This document shows positions 59,240 through 64,000 of a stretch of 64,000 bases of DNA, in pieces. The first letter of the stretch is position 1. Each line of letters opens with the position of its first letter. Made by a program: the position numbers and the translations under genes. The stretch is from Pseudomonadota bacterium. GTDB taxonomy: Bacteria > Desulfobacterota > Desulfarculia > Desulfarculales > Desulfarculaceae. A model generated the notes under the pieces. It worked only from the letters and a program-made list of their open reading frames with translations. It was not told where the DNA came from and did not search any database. The DNA lies in contig JAHIND010000035.1 of the NCBI GenBank assembly GCA_018896025.1, positions 239,557 to 303,556 of the forward strand, written 5' to 3'.

Positions 59240-59277
59240 GCAGAGATTGCTTCGTCGCTACGCTCCTCGCAACGACA
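59240..59277. repeat. GCAATCTC/GTTGCGAG repeat, right bracket
   Basis: GCAGAGATTGCTTCGTCGCT then ACGCTCCTCGCAACGAC, 9 bp upstream of the GIY-YIG start. Confidence 0.85.
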
Positions 59278-59374
59278 CCGCGCTTTTTTTGCCCGGCTGG
59301 CTGCAAGGATTAAAGGCAAGGCCGACCAGCGGGGCGCTTTTGGGGCTCCACTGGCGCGACCTTGCGTATTCTCC

Positions 59375-60550
59375 TTACTTGTTGGCCTTGCGCAGGCCCA
59401 GCGCGTCCATGGCTACGATGAACTTGCAGATATTGGCGCTACCCTCGACCATGAAGTAGGTGGGCGCGTCGCGGTAGAAGCGGGCCACCGAGTACTCGGT
59501 GCTGTAGCCGTAGGCGCCCAGGATGCGCATGGCGTAGCCCGCGCACATGTTGGCCGTCTCGCCGGCCTTGTACTTGGCCATGGCCACCTCGAGGGTGTTG
59601 CCCAGCATGCCGTCGTCCTTTTGCACGGCGGCCTTGTAGACCAGCAAACGGGCGGCCTCGATCTCGATGGCCATCTGGGCGATCTGGTCCTGGATCATCT
59701 GCAGGGTGCCGATGGGCTTTCCGAACTGCTCGCGCTCGTTGGCGTACTTGATGGACTCGTCCAGGCAGGCCTGGGCCAGGCCCACGCCGCCGGCCGCGGC
59801 GGACAGGCGGGTTTGGTTCAGTGAACCGAAGACGATCTTGGCGCCGTCGCCCACCTTGCCCAGCATGTTCTGTTTGGGCACCTTCACGTTGTCCAGGTAG
59901 ATCTCGCCGGTGGGGCTGGAGCGGCTGCCCATCTTGTCCAGGTCGGTCACGCTCACGCCCTCGGCCTGGTCGCCGTTTTCGTTGCGCAGGTCCACCACGA
60001 AGGCGCACAGCTTCTTCTTGTCCTCCACGGTGGCGTAGGCGTAGTAGATCACGCAATGGGCGGTGGAGGCGTTGGAGATCCAGGTCTTGGAGCCGTTGAG
60101 CAGCCAGTAGTCGCCCTTGTCCTCGGCGGTGGACTTCAGGGACATGACATCGGAGCCCGCGTTGGGCTCGGTGATGCCGAAGCCGCCCATGTACTCGGCG
60201 GTGACCAGCTTCTCGATGTATTTCTTCTTGGCCTCTTCGGTGCCGTAGCGGAAGATGGTGAAGGCGCAGCCCAAGGTGTTCATGTTGATCTGCACGCGCA
60301 AGCTGCTGCTGGCGCGGGCGATCTCCTCGGTGATGATCATGGCCGCCAGCCAGCCCATCTCGTTTCCGCCGTACTCCTCGGGAATAACCGTGCCGAACAG
60401 GCCCAGCTCGGCCATCGGCTTGACCACTTCCTCATAGGGGAAGTAGTGTTTTTCGTCCCATTCGTCGGCATAGGGGGCGATTTGCTCTTTGGCAAAATCG
60501 GCCACCATGTCCCGGAGCATGGTCAGCTCTTCGCTCAGCTTAAAATCCAT
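59375..60550 (-). CDS. Non-decarboxylating glutaryl-CoA dehydrogenase
   Basis: A 391-residue acyl-CoA dehydrogenase. It follows closely the Desulfococcus multivorans glutaryl-CoA dehydrogenase as I recall it: YEEVVKPMAELGLFGTVIPEEYGG, GWLAAMIITEEIAR, GGFGITEPNAGSDVM, GDYWLLNGSKTWISNA, RLSAAAGGVGLAQACLD, MRILGAYGYSTEYSVARFYRDAPTYFMVEGSANI. It oxidises glutaryl-CoA to glutaconyl-CoA with FAD. Next to gcdA this gives the anaerobic two-step route from glutaryl-CoA to crotonyl-CoA used in aromatic degradation. Assignment rests on recalled sequence similarity. Confidence 0.85.
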   Translation of the reverse strand: MDFKLSEELTMLRDMVADFAKEQIAPYADEWDEKHYFPYEEVVKPMAELGLFGTVIPEEYGGNEMGWLAAMIITEEIARASSSLRVQINMNTLGCAFTIFRYGTEEAKKKYIEKLVTAEYMGGFGITEPNAGSDVMSLKSTAEDKGDYWLLNGSKTWISNASTAHCVIYYAYATVEDKKKLCAFVVDLRNENGDQAEGVSVTDLDKMGSRSSPTGEIYLDNVKVPKQNMLGKVGDGAKIVFGSLNQTRLSAAAGGVGLAQACLDESIKYANEREQFGKPIGTLQMIQDQIAQMAIEIEAARLLVYKAAVQKDDGMLGNTLEVAMAKYKAGETANMCAGYAMRILGAYGYSTEYSVARFYRDAPTYFMVEGSANICKFIVAMDALGLRKANK

Positions 60551-60639
60551 TTCGCTTAATCCTCCCTAAAAGTAGGGGCCGTCCTCTGGTCCCCTCGGTT
60601 TGGGCCTGGTATGTGTTTGGCCCGGATTAACCGGGCGTC

Positions 60640-61791
60640 CTATACGAGCTCTCTGCCCTTGGCGGCCAGGTTGCGGGCCACTATCAGGCGTTGGATCTGG
60701 TTGCTTCCGTCGAAAATCTGAATGCCCTTGGCCGCGCGGAAAAGCTGGGCCGAGGCGTTTTCGGCCCGGGCCATCTCGTTGCCCAAGACGTTGTAGGCCA
60801 GGTCGGCCACCTTCATGGCCGTGTCGGCGGCGAAGCACTTGGCCATGGAGACCATGGACTCCACCTGGCGGGCGCTGGAGCGGTGGTCCTCCACCAGGCG
60901 GCACACGCGGTAGTTCAGGCTGCGGCAGGCCTCGATGTTCATCTCCATGTCGGCCAGGACGAAGGCGATGCCCTGCTCGGAGAACAGCCGGTTCTTGGCG
61001 GCGTACTCCAGGCAGTCATTGAGCACCCCCTGGGCGGTGCCCAGGGCCAGAGAGGCCGCGCCCCACACCCGCATGGGGTTGGACACGTCGGCCAAGACCC
61101 GCCAGCCCTCGCCCTCGGGCCAAAGCAGATTTTCCTGGGGCACGAAAACCTTGTCCATGAACATCTGGCTGGTGATGGAACCGTGCAGGCCCATCTTCTT
61201 TTCCGGGGGAGCGAAGGTCACGCCCGGCGCGTCGCGCTTCAGCAAAAAGGCGCTGATGCCCGCCGCCCTGGGGCCGGGGCCGGTGCGGGCGAAGACCAGG
61301 TAGTAGCGGCCGTGGGGGCCGATGGTGATGTAGGTCTTGCTGCCGGTCAGCAGATAGCCGCCCTCGGTGGGCTCGGCCTTGGTCTGCAGGCTGGCCGCGT
61401 CGGAGCCGAAGTCGGGCTCGGTGAGGCAAAAGCCCATGGGCACGTCGCCGCTTTTCAGCTCGCCGAACAGGCGCTTCTTCTGCTCCCTGGTGCCGGTGAT
61501 GGCTATGGTGCGCACCACCGCGTTGGTCACGAAAACCATGAGGGCCGAGCTGGGGCTGGCGGTGGCTATGGTCTCCACCATCAGGGCCAGGCTGGTGGCG
61601 TCGCCTTCCGCGCCGCCGTACTCCTTGGGCATGGAAAGGCAGAAAAGCTTCTCGCTGGACAGCGCCTGGTAGGCGTCCTGAGGGAACTCGGGCGTGGCCT
61701 CGATGCGGCGCGCGATGGGGGCAATCTTTTCGCGCACCATGGCCTTGACCCGCTGGTGCAGCTCATGTTGTTCAGGAGTCAGAAAAAGCAT
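60640..61791 (-). CDS. Acyl-CoA dehydrogenase
   Basis: A 383-residue acyl-CoA dehydrogenase with VMVREKIAPIARRIEATPEF at the start, FCLTEPDFGSDAASLQTKA, GYLLTGSKTYITIGPHG, a substrate/FAD segment LNYRVCRLVEDHRSSARQV, and IQIFDGSNQIQRLIVARNL with the catalytic-Glu-like region. The chain length of its substrate is unknown. It could act on another CoA ester in the same aromatic or fatty-acid pathway. Start ATG at 61791 with GGGGAG 6 bases before it. Confidence 0.86.
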   Translation of the reverse strand: MLFLTPEQHELHQRVKAMVREKIAPIARRIEATPEFPQDAYQALSSEKLFCLSMPKEYGGAEGDATSLALMVETIATASPSSALMVFVTNAVVRTIAITGTREQKKRLFGELKSGDVPMGFCLTEPDFGSDAASLQTKAEPTEGGYLLTGSKTYITIGPHGRYYLVFARTGPGPRAAGISAFLLKRDAPGVTFAPPEKKMGLHGSITSQMFMDKVFVPQENLLWPEGEGWRVLADVSNPMRVWGAASLALGTAQGVLNDCLEYAAKNRLFSEQGIAFVLADMEMNIEACRSLNYRVCRLVEDHRSSARQVESMVSMAKCFAADTAMKVADLAYNVLGNEMARAENASAQLFRAAKGIQIFDGSNQIQRLIVARNLAAKGRELV

Positions 61792-61851
61792 GCAATCTCC
61801 CCGCAAAGGGCTTACCGCCCTTTAGGCCTAAGGTCTAACCTTAGTAATTTC

Positions 61852-61880
61852 CTTATAGCCCATTTAGCCGGGGTTGACAA
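61852..61880 (-). promoter_or_regulatory. Sigma-70-like promoter of the acyl-CoA dehydrogenase
   Basis: On the minus strand TTGTCA and TATAAG are separated by 17 bases, ending 61 bp before the ATG at 61791. Confidence 0.5.
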
Positions 61881-62001
61881 CAAATCGCCCCCGCAATGTA
61901 GCTATAATGTGACTGTGTTGTAAATCTTTTTTTATAAAAAACCCTTACCTGTCCCGACGGGGGCTTGGTGCCCGCCACCAAGTGAGGTTAGAATTTTAGT
62001 C

Positions 62002-62601
62002 ATGATCCGCCTAATATACTTACCATCCCTGCTGTTGGCGAGCCTGTTGGCCGCCGCGCCCCCTCCCGTTCTGGCCCAGGAGAAGACGTCCCAGGTCCCG
62101 CCCGCCGTGGACGGAGAGCGCGAAATCACCGAGGGGGTGCGCTCCGGCCGCCTGGGCCGCGACGAGCTTATCGCCAAGGGCCGGGAATTATCATATTTCC
62201 AAAAGCTCCGTTTATACTACTATGCTCAGGAGTTGGAGCCATATTTCCTGGGAGTGGAGGAGGCCATCCGCGACCTGGCCCGCACTCCCCCAGCGGACAG
62301 CCAGGGGATCGCCGCCGCCCGCCAAGCCCTGTACCAGGCCATGGAGCGCTCCTACCAGCGCCTGGCCGCGGCCAAGCGCCCCAGCCTGGATCTGGAGTGG
62401 CGCCGGGGCCTGACCGGCCTGGTCTACCTGGACTACGACTGGCGCGACCGGGTGTACGAGCAGAAAAAGGACGAGATCAAAAACCCCTACGACTTGGTGG
62501 CCCTGCTGGACTGCCTGGACGCCAAGCTCAGGGGACTGGCTCAACAGAATTTGGACGCCTGCCCGGCCCTGGCCGGGGCCGCCGAGGGAAAACAGCCATG
62601 A
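62002..62601 (+). CDS. Hypothetical secreted protein
   Basis: A 199-residue protein with a signal peptide (ASLLAAAPPPVLAQ). The mature part is helical and charged (RDELIAKGRELSYFQKLRLYYYAQELEPYF) with an aromatic stretch WRRGLTGLVYLDYDWRDRVYEQKKDE. No family is recognised. It is followed by a 4-base overlap with a small coiled-coil gene, so the two are coupled in an operon with the Usp gene. Confidence 0.6.
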   Translation: MIRLIYLPSLLLASLLAAAPPPVLAQEKTSQVPPAVDGEREITEGVRSGRLGRDELIAKGRELSYFQKLRLYYYAQELEPYFLGVEEAIRDLARTPPADSQGIAAARQALYQAMERSYQRLAAAKRPSLDLEWRRGLTGLVYLDYDWRDRVYEQKKDEIKNPYDLVALLDCLDAKLRGLAQQNLDACPALAGAAEGKQP

Positions 62602-62834
62602 AAACAAACGACCGGCATCACGAAATCGCCCAGCTGGAAACCGAGATCGAGGCCCTGGCCCAGGAGCAGGCCCAATGCGCCGCCCAGGTCAAGGAGCTCA
62701 TGATCGCCGAGGCAACCCACGGAGAAAACCACGCCGCCGAGATTCACCACCTGAAGCAGCAAAAGATGATGCTGGGCACCCAGATGCAGCATCTGCGGGC
62801 CAAAATCGGGGCCATGAAGCTGGGCATTATTTAA
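62598..62834 (+). CDS. Small coiled-coil protein, 78 aa
   Basis: A 78-residue protein that is almost all heptad-like helix: HEIAQLETEIEALAQEQAQ and HHLKQQKMMLGTQMQHLRAKIG, with a His-rich stretch in the middle (HGENHAAEIHHL). It could dimerise or bind a partner. It overlaps the preceding secreted-protein gene by 4 bases and ends 9 bp before the tandem Usp gene. Confidence 0.6.
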   Translation: MKTNDRHHEIAQLETEIEALAQEQAQCAAQVKELMIAEATHGENHAAEIHHLKQQKMMLGTQMQHLRAKIGAMKLGII

Positions 62835-62843
62835 AGGAGGAGC

Positions 62844-63785
62844 ATGGTGGACAAAAAAATCCTGGTGGCGGTGGACGGCTCACCCGCGGCCCTCAAGGCA
62901 GTGGACTACGTGGGGCTTATGGAAGGGGCCATGATCCGGGAATTGAAGGTCACCCTGCTCTACATCATGAACCCGGTGCCGCCCTATTTGCGCCGGGAGG
63001 GCCAGCGCGACCCCGAGTCCTTCAAGCGCCTGCGCGAGTTGGAGACGCGCAACCGCAAGGAGGCCGCCGTGGTGCTGGACAAGTGCACCGAGCACCTGGT
63101 GCGCCACGGCATGGACCCCGAGGCGGTGGAGAAAAAGCCCCTGCCCCGCAGCAGCGACGCGGCCCGCGACATCCTCTTCGAGGCCGAGCAGGGGCTATAC
63201 GACGCCCTGGTGCTGGGCCGCCGGGGCATCTCCAAGGCCCAGGAGCTGTTCCTGGGCAGCGTGACCAACAAGGTGGTGCAGCACTCCGAGCGCCTGCCCC
63301 TGTGGGTGGTGGGCGGCCAGGTGACCAGCCTGAAGGTGCTGTGCCCGGTGGACGGCAGCGAGGGCTCGCTCAAGGCGGTGGACCACTTGGCCTTCATGCT
63401 GGGCGAAAACCCCGAGTGCAAGATAACCCTGCTGCACGTGGGAGCCTCCCTGGGCAACTACTGCACCCTGGACTTCATTGAAACCGAGCTGGCCGAAGGC
63501 ATTGAGGCGGACATCATGCACTCCGACGCCCAGTGCATGGACGACTTTTACGCCAGGGCCCTCAAGGTGCTGGATCAGGCGGGCCTGAGCCCCGACCAAG
63601 TGGAGACCAAGACCATCGAGGGCGGCATGTCGGTGTCCGGGGCCATCATGGACGAGGTGAAAAAAGGCGATTACGGCACCGTGGTCCTGGGCCGCCGGGG
63701 CGAAAACCGCTCCTTCTTCCTGGGCCACGTCAGCGACAAGGTAATGGGCAAGGCCAGGGATATTGCCGTCTGGATCGTAGGTTAA
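62844..63785 (+). CDS. Tandem universal stress protein
   Basis: A 313-residue protein with two Usp domains (about 1-155 and 165-313). The first begins KILVAVDGSPAALKAVDYV and ends with a perfect G-x2-G-x9-G-S (GRRGISKAQELFLGS). The second begins KVLCPVDGSEGSLKAVDHL but its loop is shortened (GRRGENRSFFLGH), so nucleotide binding there is doubtful. GGAGGAG precedes the ATG. It is the last gene of a three-gene operon. Confidence 0.9.
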   Translation: MVDKKILVAVDGSPAALKAVDYVGLMEGAMIRELKVTLLYIMNPVPPYLRREGQRDPESFKRLRELETRNRKEAAVVLDKCTEHLVRHGMDPEAVEKKPLPRSSDAARDILFEAEQGLYDALVLGRRGISKAQELFLGSVTNKVVQHSERLPLWVVGGQVTSLKVLCPVDGSEGSLKAVDHLAFMLGENPECKITLLHVGASLGNYCTLDFIETELAEGIEADIMHSDAQCMDDFYARALKVLDQAGLSPDQVETKTIEGGMSVSGAIMDEVKKGDYGTVVLGRRGENRSFFLGHVSDKVMGKARDIAVWIVG

Positions 63786-63841
63786 GGTTGGGGTTTTAAG
63801 CAGGCCTTGCGCGCGGCTTCGCCGGCCGCCAAGAGCAGGCC

Positions 63842-63935
63842 GGGCGGGGATAAACCCCGCCCCTACATCTGCCGCCAGTAAAAAACAGCCTTGTCGTTGC
63901 GAGGAGCGGCGTCCCGCCGCGACGAAGCAATCTCT
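63842..63935. repeat. Repeat pair: GGGCGGGGATAAACCCCGCCC and GTTGCGAG/GCAATCTC
   Basis: A copy of the 25-bp palindrome at 63842-63866 is followed by an inverted copy of the GCAATCTC repeat at 63892-63935. The 63786-64000 stretch is repeats only. Confidence 0.8.
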
Positions 63936-63969
63936 GTAAAAAGCAGGCGCTATCACTCTCCGAGCCATA

Positions 63970-64000
63970 GCGTAGGTTGGGTTGAGCGGAGCGAAGCCCA
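63970..64000. repeat. GTAGGTTGGGTTGAGCGGAGCGAAGCCCA repeat, runs off window
   Basis: An inverted relative of the repeat at 44263, cut by the window edge. Confidence 0.75.

Noticed and set aside
61903..61908. TATAAT as a promoter for the gene at 62002
   Set aside because: The nearest TTGACA is 23 bases away rather than 16-18, so a sigma-70 promoter is not supported. The opposite strand has a much better spaced promoter in the same place.

Overview
The window is about 64 kb of GC-rich bacterial chromosome in which most of the coding DNA is ordinary housekeeping and envelope genes. Three things point to a strictly anaerobic deltaproteobacterium (Desulfobacterota, Desulfarculus-like in flavour; this placement is inference). 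First, a non-decarboxylating glutaryl-CoA dehydrogenase lies next to a GcdA-type glutaconyl-CoA decarboxylase subunit. Second, Tol-Pal, Mla and twin-porin genes show a Gram-negative outer membrane. Third, there are many small palindromic intergenic repeats. No rRNA, confident tRNA, prophage, IS transposase or CRISPR array was seen.

Left part (1-19.3 kb): a truncated amino-acid-type binding protein, exonuclease III, an FmdB zinc ribbon, a CPBP protease, glutamate dehydrogenase, an isochorismatase-like hydrolase, a lipoprotein plus alpha/beta-hydrolase pair, a GAF histidine kinase and a UspA protein. These are followed by an Mla-type phospholipid transport operon (STAS-MlaE, MlaF, MlaD, auxiliary lipoprotein), a frameshifted DUF1566 gene, a secreted Ntn hydrolase, and a cluster of an ArsA-like ATPase, a CxCPLC protein, RuvB and a YprB-type nuclease.

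Middle part (19.3-45 kb): a phosphate block runs pstS, porin, porin, pstC, pstA, pstB, phoU, with PhoB-box-like 11-bp-period repeats before both pstS and pstC. Then come Tex and an AT-rich type II restriction-modification island (BglII-family nuclease plus MT-A70 methylase). Next are a MarR/molybdopterin oxidoreductase pair, a ribbon-helix-helix/Cys-His regulator leading a ZnuCB-type metal ABC transporter without its binding protein, a rubrerythrin-like protein, and a cyanovirin-like (CVNH) secreted protein. The section closes with Slp, an FMN glutamate-synthase-like protein, a KaiC-like/HTH/cupin fusion regulator, and a MauE/rhodanese pair.

Right part (45-64 kb): an MscS channel; ndk, thiL and an MltD-like transglycosylase; a HAD phosphatase; the complete tolQRAB-pal-cpoB operon; a Spy-like protein; a carboxymuconolactone decarboxylase-like protein; and a HepT/MntA toxin-antitoxin pair. 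Then come gcdA, glutaryl-CoA dehydrogenase and a second acyl-CoA dehydrogenase, with a GIY-YIG nuclease gene bracketed by inverted repeats sitting between gcdA and the dehydrogenase. A tandem UspA operon closes the window.

The most distinctive non-coding signal is a roughly 122-bp element with imperfect terminal inverted repeats (CCGGCACAGCCAG at one end, CTGGCGAAGCCGG at the other). It occurs nine times, and six copies begin within 1-6 bp of a stop codon. Five of those six have the same orientation relative to the transcript. Two copies carry the same ~100-bp internal insert. Several shorter palindromic families are interspersed with it.
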